From the NCBI GenBank assembly GCA_963924555.1, contig OZ004587.1:2976001-3040000 (forward strand): 64,000 bases of DNA, in the 5' to 3' direction. The notes under the pieces were generated by a model, which searched no databases, was not told the origin of the DNA, and worked only from the letters and a program-made list of their open reading frames with translations. The stretch comes from Crambe crambe. Lineage: Eukaryota; Porifera; Demospongiae; Poecilosclerida; Crambeidae. The translations under genes were made by a program, and so were the position numbers. Positions 12,414-23,800 of the stretch are shown in pieces (position 1 is the stretch's first letter; every line of letters begins with the position of its first letter).

Positions 12414-12544
12414 CACCCAACTTAAATCCCTACTCTTCCCCTTCAGCAATAAGTGAGTCAAGTAACCCCTTACCTGTACCCATCACCAAACTCAAGAATC
12501 ACAGCAATAATATTAACTTCACTCCTAGGCCTCCTTAGGAGTGA

Positions 12545-12777
12545 AGTAGGAATCGTAGTTTTGAATGAAGTATATAGCCTAGATGAAGTAGGTAATGGTT
12601 GGCAGCACAGAGTGTGCAGTATAGGCTATATAGTACACAGCTGGTTGTGCCTTTTTTCTGGAACAAATAGCAAAAGGCACGCCTGAAAGTAGCACTAGAG
12701 CTGATCACAATGATATCAATGTCATAGTTGCAGCCAGTAAGTCAGTACGCTGATCTTATATTTATTATTATTATATG
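12545..12777 (+). repeat. Repeat V, copy 2
   Basis: Homologous to 5,750-5,985; preceded by a small palindrome around CTTCACTCCTAGGCC (12,520-12,570) and followed by an ATT tract and T copy 3. Confidence 0.65.
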
Positions 12778-13005
12778 AACAAAAGTCAATTTTAGATATT
12801 GTTTTTTTTCTTACTACGTATGTTGGCGAATGAATTTTAGATTTTTTAATATTCTTTTCTCTATTGTGTAGGTGCAATGATTCACTGTAGCCTTCTGAGA
12901 ACCTGTAGAGTAAGTGTAGAAGAGAAAGAAGAGTTTTTAGTTTATACAGTCCTATGACTTTGACCTGCCATCCCTACTTAGAGAGTGCTAGAGCACTCTC
13001 TGATA
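12778..13005 (+). repeat. Repeat T, copy 3
   Basis: Complete copy ending in the AGAGAGTGC / GCACTCTCT hairpin and GATAAA. Confidence 0.7.
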
Positions 13006-13014
13006 AAGGAAAAA

Positions 13015-13185
13015 ATATTTATTCAAAATAAAAAGGAGAAGCAGGGATGGCTGTGTACGGTTCAAAAAAGTTCAGCAACAAGGGAGTGAACTTCAGTCAA
13101 GTGACCCTTTACCCATCACCTATATTACCAAACTACAAGCTAACTATTCCTACTTCACTCCCTTTATGCCATCTTGGCCTAGCAT
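13015..13185. mobile_element. Partial foldback F3
   Basis: One arm of the foldback seen complete at 23,280-23,570 (AGTTCAGCAACAAG, TACCAAACTACAAGCTAACT, CTATTCCTACTTCACTCCC). Confidence 0.55.
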
Positions 13186-13189
13186 AGTC

Positions 13190-13760
13190 CTGATTATTTA
13201 TCAGCAAGTCAAAACATTTTGAAGTGTTGAGCTATACTTGGAGGTCGAGGATGCAGATAAATCTGAAATAGTAGCTGGATTGGTGAATCTAAAATCCCCG
13301 AGTTGATAGCTACAGTAGTCTATGATCTAGCATGCACATAATATCTAGCTTAGCTTAGCTGATAATTTCGAATTGGATATCAAATACATGCGCATGCATA
13401 TTATCGAAAAAATGGCTTCCAATAATCAAGTTAGTCAAGTACTGCACTCCAAAGTGCCTCCTTTTACATTGACTCTTTCGAGGATAGTACAAAAGATTGT
13501 AGCGGAGTGGATTTATCCAGAAATCATAGCTGTAGCTTGAGTGGTTCGAGAGATATGGTTGTCTAAGAATAGTAACGATAACAACAATAGAGAAAAAGAA
13601 GAATCCAGCAACTTGCTTGCTTGCCGCATTTCTGAAACAGTAAGCTCTCTGGTCCTGAAACTTGGTCTGTACTTTGTAGTAGGCTCTAGTAGGCTGGATA
13701 ATCATTCACAGTAGCTTTTATTAAGTCTAAGTGGGGGAACTAGAATTTCACTTTTGTATT
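13190..13760 (+). repeat. Interspersed repeat W, copy 1
   Basis: 0.57-kb repeat with markers ATACTTGGAGGTCGA, AAAATCCCCGAGTTGATAG, ATATCAAATACATGCGCATG and AATGGCTTCCAATAAT. Other copies: 15,745-16,330 and, reversed, 31,660-31,975. An open frame on the minus strand (13,705-13,355) is not conserved in the other copies. Confidence 0.7.
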
Positions 13761-13779
13761 AGTCTATATCCAGCACACA

Positions 13780-14540
13780 TTGACATAGATATAGAGAGCT
13801 CATATTTATAATTTTCGTGTTAATTAATTTTTGCTGTGGGTGTATGCAATCTGCACCAGCTGAAACTGAGCATGCATTAAACACGTCAATCATAACAAGA
13901 ATGGAACTTCGCTTATTTCTCTCAGTAGTTCTAATAAAAATTAGCTTTATGAAGAACTAACTCTATTGAAGTACATGGGACTTGTATAATATATACACTA
14001 TAATAATAATTTCTAAGCTGAGAAGCATTAACAGCTCCTTTTTCATCATAAATACCTGAAAGATACTTTTCTGATAGCTCCATTGATGATTCCTGTCCAA
14101 ACTTGAATGGTGGTAAGTCTTTGCTATAATTACAAAACATTATTGACAAAATAATATTTTATATCCCAATTTTATGCAAGCATAACAAGATGAATTGTGA
14201 TCAGGCAACCAATTCAGAATTTGTGATGTGATATTACTGGGTTTCATCATGCAACTGATGTAAAATTAATAATTCAGGAATACCTGTTTTGAATCTCAAG
14301 TACCATTACATGAAATATTTATCCGTTTAGGAATTCACAAGTTAGTAATTGGTATTATAATTTCATATTTTTATTATGAGTAATTATAATTTCATGTAAT
14401 TTTTTTTTTTTTTCATGTGAAACACAATGAAAACAATTTAACAATAAAATCTTCCCAATTAAAGAGTTGTGGCACATAAAGCAGGGCTGGCTAAAGAATG
14501 TAATATCTGTACAGGGTCACATAGCTAAACTATTCTCCTT
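13780..14540. other. AT-rich spacer
   Basis: No gene or repeat structure recognised beyond poly-T near 14,400. Confidence 0.3.
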
Positions 14541-14756
14541 ACTCATTACGAGATGGAGAAGGTTTGGTAATTTACAGGGGCCACTACCCACGGTTTGCTA
14601 AATGGCCACACGGCCATGGTTGCCAGGCCCAGTCATCCCCATCACCCACCTCGAGTGCTGTCATCAGCCCTGACATCCAGGCAACTCAAGCGCTAATGAC
14701 TGACAGTCAGCTTGCTAAGGGACCTCCCCGCCCCTTGCAGACAGGGGCTGTAAGGC

Positions 14757-14935
14757 TCAGTGGTGTAGCCAGGTTCAGGGCACAGCTATGTTTCATGTTA
14801 ATTGGATTTGAGCATGAAATAGTGCTTAAGATTCTACTTTTGAGCTATTGTAGTGAAGCTATGCTAATAATAATTTTATTGCCAGGGCATGTGCCCTGGC
14901 AGGCCCTGGTTTGGCTATACCACTATAAGGCTAGA
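14757..14935. mobile_element. Small MITE with GTGGTGTAGCCAGG ends
   Basis: Imperfect inverted ends (CAGTGGTGTAGCCAGG and its counterpart near 14,925) with TAAGGCT repeated on both sides. The end sequence recalls hAT-type MITEs; the assignment is tentative. Confidence 0.5.
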
Positions 14936-14979
14936 GGGTGACGCTGAGCCCAGCACTGAGTAGGAGTATGGGACCACAG

Positions 14980-15041
14980 TATGTAACTCTCTCCCTCTCT
15001 CCTTAATCCTGTAACTCTCTCTCCCTCTTCCTTTATCCTGT

Positions 15042-15104
<63 letters not shown>

Positions 15105-15112
15105 CACACCTC
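14980..15112. repeat. (CT)n and (CA)n microsatellite
   Basis: Diverged TAACTCTCTCTCCCTCTTCC units lead into a pure CT tract at about 15,044-15,090, then a CA tract. Confidence 0.85.
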
Positions 15113-15179
15113 CCTCCCTATCTCTTTTGTGCCCTTGATTGTACCAATGTTCAGCTTGCAAATGGCCATGAGGAGTGCA

Positions 15180-15740
15180 GAATGAGAATCATCTCATATT
15201 GAATATGAACAATGTGCAGCATTTGTAGAAAGTGAGTAAGTCTTTAAAGCTGATAGGCTTTAGCTAATTTATTCTGTGCTTCAAATCCTTGCTGTTGAGT
15301 TATGTAGTGGCAGGCAGCTGCACTTACCCACAATGCACTTACCTACAATGACTTGGGAGAAACCTAACCCTACTGTCTACCATGCTACAACAAGCAAACT
15401 GATGTAGAAATCAATCAAGCAAATACAATTGTTATGACATCTACTTATAAGGGAAAAAAGATTTCCGTGAATTGAAAAGAATGTAGGGATGACCATTGCT
15501 AGCTTCAGATAATAGTGCACATATGTAGGGATTGTTGGCTGGATATACAGAGCAAAGATTGACCTCATTTCAATCCTCCATACCCTTGTTTCCTTACATC
15601 TTTGAGCCTACATTTTTTTCATTTCACAGAAATATTTTCCCCTTACTTTTTCCTGGTCTTTTTCTCCTCTCTTTTATAGTTATGTATAGAGTTTATTCTT
15701 CTATGTGTATGCAGGGACAGTACAGATGAAAGAAGAATAG
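15180..15740. other. Repeat R remnants and spacer
   Basis: 15,205-15,350 carries weak repeat R blocks (AATGTGCAGCATTTG, GGCAGGCAGCTGCA). The rest shows nothing recognisable. Confidence 0.35.
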
Positions 15741-15744
15741 TTCT

Positions 15745-16330
15745 CCAATCCCAATGATTATTATCAGCGAGTCAAAGCTTGAAGTGTTAGTGTAAAAATA
15801 TGTATACTTGGAGGTCGAAGATGCAGATGAATCTGAAATAGAATCTACCGGTAGATTGATTGGTGATCTAAAATCCCCGAGTTGATAGATCTAGAGCTAG
15901 CTGCTAGCTGAGTAATATTATAATTTTGATATCAAATACATGCGCATGCGTATTATCAAAAAAATGGCTTCCAATAATTAAGTTAATCAAGTACTGTGTC
16001 CGTAGTGCTTCGACTCTTTCAAGGATCGACAAGCGAAAAAGATTGTAGTTTGTAGATCTTGGAGTGGATTTATCCAGAAATACTTGCTGTAGCTTGAGTG
16101 GTTCACAAGATATGGTTGTCTAAGAAGAAGAAGAGAGGATAGAGAAGAAGAATCCAGCTATTTACCTGCTTGCAGTATTTCTGAAATGGTTAAGCTCCCT
16201 GGTCCTGAAACTTGGTCTGCACTTTATAGTAGGCTCTAGTAGGCTGGATAATCATTCATACTAGAATTTCACTTTTGTATTAGTCTATATGCGGTGCGCG
16301 CAGCCGTCCACATCATCCCTACATAGAGAG
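15745..16330 (+). repeat. Interspersed repeat W, copy 2
   Basis: Matches 13,190-13,760 through nearly its whole length and ends in CATCCCTACATAGAGAGAG, a degenerate version of the repeat T hairpin. Confidence 0.7.
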
Positions 16331-16369
16331 AGCTACCGCTCACTCTGATATAGACTCAATACAATGGGC

Positions 16370-17225
16370 AGAGCTTAAATCAAGCACAGGCCATCTTGTA
16401 TTAGATAATGGCTTCTAGTGCATCTCAGTGGGCTACAAAGATAGTTTGACTGATCAAAATTCAATAAAGAGGTAATTAAATAAGTTCAAGTCGCTTAATT
16501 TAATTCAGAATGAAGTAAACTGGAAAGATATGATGTTCATCTCTGGCCAAGCACAAATTTCATCATCAATGCAGGGATATAATTTCATTTTCTCATCCAG
16601 CCACTATACTCAGGAAGATTTGGAGAACTACAAGAGCCTTGAATGCTATCAGTTGGAAGAGATGTAGGTGGATAGGAGAGCATCCTAGCAGCTGAGGAAT
16701 TCAAAGCTGTCGTGTGCTACAGTCTGAATGCCAGGTCAGGTATCCCAATATGTTAAATCACTCAGGGGAGTGGCCCCTTGTATATACCAACCATCTGCCA
16801 AGTTACGGAGAATGACCCTGCTCAAGGCCAAATAGCTACTATCATAGGAAGGTTAAAATCACGATATGACTACAATTCTTTTTGCAGAGGTGGAAAGACA
16901 TCTAGATAATCAGGCAATTTCAATCTTTGAAGTTGGAACCATCCAACTCTTCCTCTCTTGTGGAAGGTGCCAAGCTTGGGATTGAAAGCCTCCACAAGCA
17001 CATACTTCAGACAGATATGGAAGGTACACAAACTATTCCACCTAACAATGGCAAGATCACCTTAGCCTATCTCACAGGAGCTCACCACAGCTTGATCAAC
17101 AGCCTTTCCAATCTTGGTCCCCCGTGGCCTTTGGGTGAAGCAGAAGTGGGAAGAACAGCTCTTGTCCAATCCTTGGGGAAGCCCAGCACCACTTCAGCAC
17201 AAGCAAAGAGACTCAATCCTTTTGG
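16370..17225 (+). pseudogene. Decayed coding remnant, possibly SWIM/YqaJ-type
   Basis: Near 16,600-16,660 a plus-strand frame reads YTQEDLENYKSLECYQL, similar to an N-terminal motif of uncharacterised cnidarian and sponge proteins with SWIM zinc and YqaJ-type nuclease domains. A further open frame at 16,927-17,268 (EGAKLGIESLHKHILQTD) may be a later segment. Stops interrupt the rest; family assignment is weak. Confidence 0.25.
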
Positions 17226-17227
17226 GT

Positions 17228-17484
17228 ATGAGTGCAAAAAATTTCTTCTAAATAAAAAGGTTAAGTAGGGATAGCCTAAAATCTAGCTGGGCTATATAAT
17301 GTACTGCAGCCATGTATGAAAATAATCCCTACATTTACATCCATTACCTATAGCTATAGCTATGGCAGTTGTAAAAGTAGGGATTGTTTTCATACATGGC
17401 TGCAGTACATTATACAGCCCAGTTAGATTTTAGGCTATCCCTACTTAACCTTTTTATTTAGAAGAAATTTTTTGCACTCACTTG
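17228..17484. mobile_element. Foldback element F1, copy b
   Basis: Arms of about 110 bp pair around 17,350. Both arms carry GCCTAAAAT and ACTGCAGCCATG, the copy-specific variants. Confidence 0.75.
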
Positions 17485-18090
17485 TTTCTATCCTTTTTCC
17501 TTAGGCTTAGTGCTTGAAGTTGAATGTAAGATAAAGCCAGCTCTACATCTTTTTCTTTTGTAGGTACATACACAGTCTCTGGCTGAAGAATTTGTTTAGC
17601 TATTTAAGTTTTGTCTATTATTTAATATAAAAATTTACAGCAACAGTAATGTAGCTAAATGATATGTGCATGGCATGGTGAAGTGAGCTGACTACACTAC
17701 AGCCAAGTACTGGCTATAATACTACTATAAGATGAGCATCTACATGTACTTCAGCAAGGAGTGACTGGAACATCATCTGATCAGATAAGAATAAATAGCT
17801 AGCTAAAAGGATTAAACTGAAGACCTATAGCTTAGCTAGCTAAACAAGTGAATTGAAGCTTACGTGGCTCCGCCCATAAGCCCCTCCCCCTAATGACTGC
17901 GCTTCAAAATGGCGCAGAAAGATTAGCTAGTGTTCCAAGTGCTCGAATAGTGAAGTAGAGCCTTAGATAAAACTAATAGCAAAAGATCAGCCTCTAGGTG
18001 CCGCTCTAACAGATGGCCAAAGCAGAATTTTGATGACTATAGCCAGTAAGCCGGTACGTCGATCTGATTATTATTATTATTATTATTATC
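17485..18090 (+). repeat. Repeat U, copy 2
   Basis: Same block order as 11,344-11,930, ending GATCTGATTATTATT. Confidence 0.7.
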
Positions 18091-18093
18091 CAT

Positions 18094-18543
18094 ACAAGTG
18101 AATGCAAAAAATTTCTTCGAAATAAAAATGTGAAGTAGGGATGTTATTATAACTGCAGCTTCATTATGAAAACCAAGTACTGCAGCATCGAAGCAGTATG
18201 GCCCAAAAATCTAGCTGGAATATGTATTATAACTGCATGCAAGAGAGTGAACTTAGTGAAGTGACCCTTACCCATCATCAAGTACAAGATACTATTCCTA
18301 CTTCACTCCCATGATCAAGGGCCAAGGGAGTGAAGTAGGAATAATATCTTGTACTTGATGATGGGTAAGGGTCACTTCACTAAGTTCACTTTCTTGCATG
18401 CAGTTATAATACATATTCCAGCTAGATTTTTGGGCCATACTGCTTCGATGCTGCAGTACTTGGTTTTCATAATGAAGCTGCAGTTATAATAACATCCCTA
18501 CTTCACATTTTTATTTCGAAGAAATTTTTTGCATTCACTTGTT
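18094..18543. mobile_element. Foldback element F2, copy a (450-bp hairpin)
   Basis: Left arm 18,094-18,310 and right arm 18,326-18,543 are almost perfect inverted copies starting ACAAGTGAATGCAAAAAA, with a 15-bp loop ATGATCAAGGGCCAA. No coding. Such long perfect arms would extrude as a cruciform. Confidence 0.85.
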
Positions 18544-18928
18544 TGCATTCTTTTTCTTTGTGATTATGAAAATTGATAGACACTAAAGGCTTCCTTGATT
18601 GAACTAAATTTATTTAATGATCAGTATTTCATTCTGTTCAGGGAGGAGAGTTTGAAGGATGATCATCTGCAGTGTAATGGAGTACTGAAAGGAGTGAACA
18701 TTTTAAAAAGTGAACAGCATTAGCTAATTGTTACATATGTGATCACTGAAATAATTATTGAGATGGTACGTATGTCTTGCTTGAGGGAGGAGTATGGGGA
18801 GTTTATGCATTTGGTGTAGTGATCATAATAGTGGATGCCATCAAATGGCCACATCCTGTGCAGGTGTTATATGAGGAGAACTGCTATTAATTGCCCCGCC
18901 CCTTTTATGAGGTAATATCACGAAGATT
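18544..18928. other. Spacer
   Basis: No gene or repeat recognised. Confidence 0.3.
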
Positions 18929-19580
18929 TTTTTTCATACGAGGCTGCAGCACATTATAGATAGCCCAGCTAGATTTTAGGCTATCCCTACTTAACCTTTT
19001 TATTTGAAGAAATTTTTTACGCTCACTTGTTTCTATCCTTTTTCTTAGTGCTTGAAGTTGAATGAGGGAGGCTACAGTATAGTACTATACAAAGCCAGCT
19101 CTACATAAACCTCTTTTGTAGGTACATAGAGTGTCTCTGGTTGAAGAATTTGTTTAGCTATTTAAGTTTTGTTGATATAAAACTTTACAGCAACAGCAAT
19201 GTAAATGACATGTACACGGCATGGTGAAGTGAGCTGACTACACTACAGTACTGGCTATAATGCTACTATAGGATGAGCATCTGTACTGTAATTCAGCAAG
19301 GAGTGACTGGAACATCATCAGATAATGAAGACCTTGGCTATAGCTAAACTTAAGCTTACGTGGCTCCGCCCATAAGCCACGCCCCCTTCAAAATGGCGTA
19401 GAAAGATTAGCAGCTGTGTTCCGAGTGCTATCGAATAGTGAAGTAGAGCCTTAGTCAAAACTAATAGCAAAAGATCAGCCTCTAGGTGCCGCTCTAACAG
19501 ATGGCCAAAGCAGAATTTTGATGACTATAGCCAGTAAGTCGGTACGTCGATCTTATACATTATTATTATTATTATTATTA
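18929..19580 (+). repeat. Repeat U, copy 3, with right arm of F1
   Basis: 18,929-19,031 is only the right arm of F1; the left arm is missing. U follows to the ATT tract at 19,560. Confidence 0.65.
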
Positions 19581-19582
19581 TA

Positions 19583-19962
19583 ACAAGTGAATGCAAAAAA
19601 TTTCTTCGAAATAAAAATGTGAAGTAGGGATGCTATTATAACTGCAGCTTCATTATGAAAACCAAGTACTGCAGCATTGAAGCAGTATGGCCCAAAAAAT
19701 CTAGCTGGAATATGTATTATAACTGCATGCAAGAGAGTGAACTTAGTGAAGTGACCCTTACCCATCATCAAGTACGAGATACTATTCCTACTTCACTCCC
19801 TTGGCCCTTGATCATGGGAGTGAAGTAGGAATAGTATCTTGTACTTGATGATGGGTAAGGGTCACTTCACTAAGTTCACTCTCTTGCATGCAGTTATAAT
19901 ACATATTCCAGCTAGATTTTTTGGGCCATACTGCTTCAATGCTGCAGTACTTGGTTTTCTAT
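19583..19962. mobile_element. Foldback element F2, copy b (right arm truncated)
   Basis: Left arm 19,583-19,800, loop TTGGCCCTTGATCAT, right arm from 19,816 cut short at about 19,962 where repeat T begins. The loop is the exact reverse complement of the loop in copy a. Confidence 0.8.
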
Positions 19963-19969
19963 AATAAAG

Positions 19970-20425
19970 AAAAAGAACGAAAAGTCAATTTTAGAACTCG
20001 TTTTTTTCTTATGTTGGCGAATGAATTTTTGGCTTTTGAACATTCTCCTCTCTTCTTTGTAGATATAATAATTCACTGTAGCCTTCTGAGAACCTGTAGA
20101 GTAAGGGTAGAAGAGAAAGAAGAGTTTTTAGTTTATACTGTCCTATGGACTTTGACCTGCCATCCCTACTTAGAGAGTGCTACCGCACTCTCTGATAAAG
20201 AAACAGAACAAAAGTCAATTTTATAACTCGTTTTTTTCTTATGTTAGCGAATGAATTCTAGACTTTTAAGCATTCTTTCCTCTTCTTTGTAGAAGTAGTA
20301 TTTCACTGTAGCCTTCTGAGAACCTGTAGAGCAAGGGTAGAAGAGAAAGAAGAGTTTTAGTTTATACAGTCCTATGAACTTTGACCTGCCATCCCTACTT
20401 AGAGAGTGCTAGCGCACTCTCTGAT
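19970..20425 (+). repeat. Repeat T, copies 4 and 5 in tandem
   Basis: Two complete units (19,970-20,194 and 20,199-20,425), both ending in the AGAGAGTGC / GCACTCTCT hairpin. Confidence 0.75.
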
Positions 20426-20660
20426 AGCTATCAGTTTCTTCAAATCTCACTCAAAAAGCAAGCCTCTTCGTGAGAAGCTGCAAGCTTCTCAAACACAGCT
20501 TCAGCTACAAATTCAACTACCTTCATGGTCCTTCTGCTCACTCTTCAGCCTTTCTAAACCGGCTCTTTCAGAGCTACCAAGACCGGGAGACTTCACCTTT
20601 TTACAGCTAACTAGCGATGGGCAAGGTTTTGGGGGTGAGTAAAATGGAAAAATAATAAGC
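20426..20660. other. Downstream flank of host gene
   Basis: A plus-strand open frame here (20,406-20,642) has no recognisable domain and no splice support. It is treated as the 3' flank of the minus-strand gene. Confidence 0.3.
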
Positions 20661-20662
20661 TT

Positions 20663-20806
20663 CTATAATTTGTAGAGAGGAGTCTTGAGATAGTCGAAAA
20701 TCACTAACTCCAGAGGAGTTAGCTCAATAAAGAAAAAAATGTGCTCGTATTTCAGGTCCCTCCTCTGCATTGGAAGTAACCATGCGTGGGCAAATGTGCC
20801 ACCATC
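20663..20806 (-). CDS. Host gene exon 13 (last visible; in-frame stop)
   Basis: 48 codons including a TAG stop, phase 0, after an AAG acceptor. Reads DGGTFAHAWLLPMQRRDLKY, then EHIFFFIELTPLELVIFDYL. Weaker than the others because the acceptor has a poor pyrimidine tract; if it is wrong the gene continues beyond the window. Confidence 0.45.
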   Translation of the reverse strand, partial: DGGTFAHAWLLPMQRRDLKYEHIFFFIELTPLELVIFDYLKTPLYKL

Positions 20807-23800
20807 CTTAAGGTAATTGTACATATTACTATGGTTTGGATCAATATTATTACATGGGCTATGTACTGTACAATAATTGACCAGTAGTGATTTTATCTAC
20901 TTACTGATTCTAGGTTTACTAGCTGCTCTATTTTACTTGCTTACTATTTTACACACCTCATTATGGTTCAGCTTCTTTGAACAAATGTCTCGATATATCC
21001 ATGCTAATGTCAATAGTGGAGGTAGCTCACGGATTACAATAGCATAGTTCGGAACTGGAGTAATTTTGAAAACTTCAGACACCAAATAAGGATTAGCCTC
21101 AAGAACTCCACTCTCTGCAATAGCTTTGATATCATCAGGAGTGCTATTCATATATATAATCAAAGTAACATTACATTTCTCATTAACAATAGACTTCTAA
21201 AAATAGGTTTAAGAAGAGGGGTTATAATGTATCACATAATAGCTTATTGCCTTAATGCTGCGCTTTGAAGCTAAATCTTAACCACTGCAAAGCTAAATCT
21301 TAAACCACTGTAGGAAGGAGGGGTAAAATCAGGGTTGAGGGGGAAGAAGTCTTGATATCATATGACATTTATGACTTTGTTTTTAACCTTTGTTAACTAC
21401 ATGATTTGTAATTGTTAGACAGGAAGACAGATCACAGATGAAGATGAACATAACTCGTTTACTGAAAGAGAAAATCTTGAACTTATTAATTTTAATGAAA
21501 ATAGCTAGTGATAGAATTGCCAACAAAACTTACTGTATCCAGAGACCACCCTTTTATAAAGATCACCTGATTGTGTTCCAAAAGCAATTGATTTTGACCT
21601 CCATACAGAGACCATCTCCCTTTTGTGGCCCAGAGGTGGTCGCTGGTTTCACTGTATTGAAAAATTTGTAGCTAGAGTACTTACCACAATGTATTCAATA
21701 ACCAGTCTTTCGGAACAATGTCTATAGTCTTTTCCTCATAATCAAATGCTGAATAAGCTTTTATTGGATTTCTTTCATCAAGAAATTGAAAATAAGCAAC
21801 AATATTGAGATGTTCAATAGGTTTCACTTTATGTCCATAATATTTCCGAAAATGATATAAAAGATTCCCAAGAGCCATTTTCCCTTTTACTCTGAAAATA
21901 AAACAAATGATATTTAAAGGTGAAATTTGATTACTGTATCTCTTTTTAACAACTATTACCACTTGATCAATAATATCTGATACACTTACTTATAATTATG
22001 AATAAAGGAATCTGATAACAGACTTGATATTGCACTTTCTTCTCCTTTCTGTATCATCATTACTTCAAATAAATTTTTGAAAAACCCAAAAAAGTTCCCA
22101 CTCTTATTCTTGAATTCATAGTTATTAATCAATTCACTCGTGATACACAATGCTGCATAAGCTGCCTTCTTCTTTTGCTCTGATGAACAGTCACAAATTA
22201 TCCCCAAATAGTTATTACTCCACTCCTCGGCATATACCTAATACAATGAATGGTGACACAAACATACATGTGACAGTCCCAAGTAGAAATTGAATATTAT
22301 TCCATTCTTAAGTACTTAATTAAATGGGCAATTTCTCAAACATGCTTTGATGAAATTGTCCTAAACTTCTGTTGTGTGTTCTATAATGATTGAACTATCT
22401 CTATAGCAAATTTCAAGACCTAGACCAACTAGTAGTCGGACGCTAAAATATGGAAAAGTGGCCGTTTGATTTCTACAGAACTAAAATTGATCTGGCAAAT
22501 AATAGAATTGCTGCACTTCGATGGATCTACATGCTGGCGCTTGCACACAAATATCAAGCAATTTGATAGGTCCCACAACTATTGTTGCACCTGCAAAAGT
22601 CGTGTGTGCTAGTAAGTCCAGGGGGGAAATATGGTAAAGGGTCGGCTATGCCAGACTATAACAGTTGAGTTTTGGGTGCTTGGAATAAAAATTGTAAAGA
22701 TTGTGACTTCCTTATTGGAACTTCATTGAAGGTGGGATATGAAAACGAAAGGCACCATAACTATAGATGGTTCACCATTCTACTGGCCAAGAAGAATGCC
22801 CAACATACCAGCAGGGGAAAGATGAGAGCACCCCTGGTGCCTCTTTTGACTGTGGATGAGCCATGGATGCAGATAGCAATTCAGGGACCAAGAAAGGAAA
22901 TTTGTGATGTGCTTCCCACAGAAGTGCTACCCTTATGACTACGAGTCGACAGTATACAATAGAAGGAATGGCATTGTTCAAATTGAAGTAAAGCTCGAGT
23001 CCTAACTGTCAATTAATTGCCATCCGAGTGCCTTCGTGGACGTTGACAGCCATAACTCCCGACTGCTTCATCCTATATCTACCATCTTGGTAGCTATAGG
23101 ATGAAGCAGTCCTACTTAACTCCCCCCACAAGAGGCCAGATAATCAGAAAGCATAAAAGGGGAGTGAAGTAGAGATAGTTAGCTTAAGTTGGGTGATATG
23201 GGTGTGGTTATTGAAATAAGGAGCCTCAGGGGTAGGATCTCTTGTTCATGAACTTTTTTGAACTTTACATGCAGCCATCTCTACTTATTTAGAATGAATA
23301 AAAAAGGGATGGCTGTGTGTGATTCAAAAAAGTTCAGCAACAAGAGAGTGAACTTTAGTCAAGTAACCCCTTACCTATCACCAATATTACCAAACTACGA
23401 GCTAACTATTCCTACTTCACCCCCATGATAGGCCAAGATGAGATATAAAGGGAGTGAAGTAGTAATAGTTAGCTCATAGTTTGGTAATATTGGTGATGGG
23501 TAAGGGGTTACTTCATTCTTGTTGCTTGAACTACACCCCTACTTCCCTGAATAAATATTTTTCTTCATCACTTTTTTTTGGATGTAATGCTCTATTATTT
23601 TATTAGCTATAGGCAACTGGATGCTGTGATCCTGCTATCCAAGTTAATTGTAGCTATGTAGTTCATTGGAGGTTTCATCATAATATTGTATGAGCCGAAA
23701 TGAATCAGATCTAGAAGGTTAGGACTAATGCTGATGGAGCTACCGTATAGCAGGAAACTTTCGAGGGAGAATACTTTCGCGAATTTCGCTGGTTTGCTGC

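Noticed and set aside
13355-13705. A 116-residue minus-strand protein
   Set aside because: It lies inside interspersed repeat W and the frame is not kept in the other two copies.
11103-19962. A CRISPR-like or regularly spaced repeat array
   Set aside because: The repeats are hairpins and tails of several hundred bases with irregular spacing, in eukaryotic sequence with introns.
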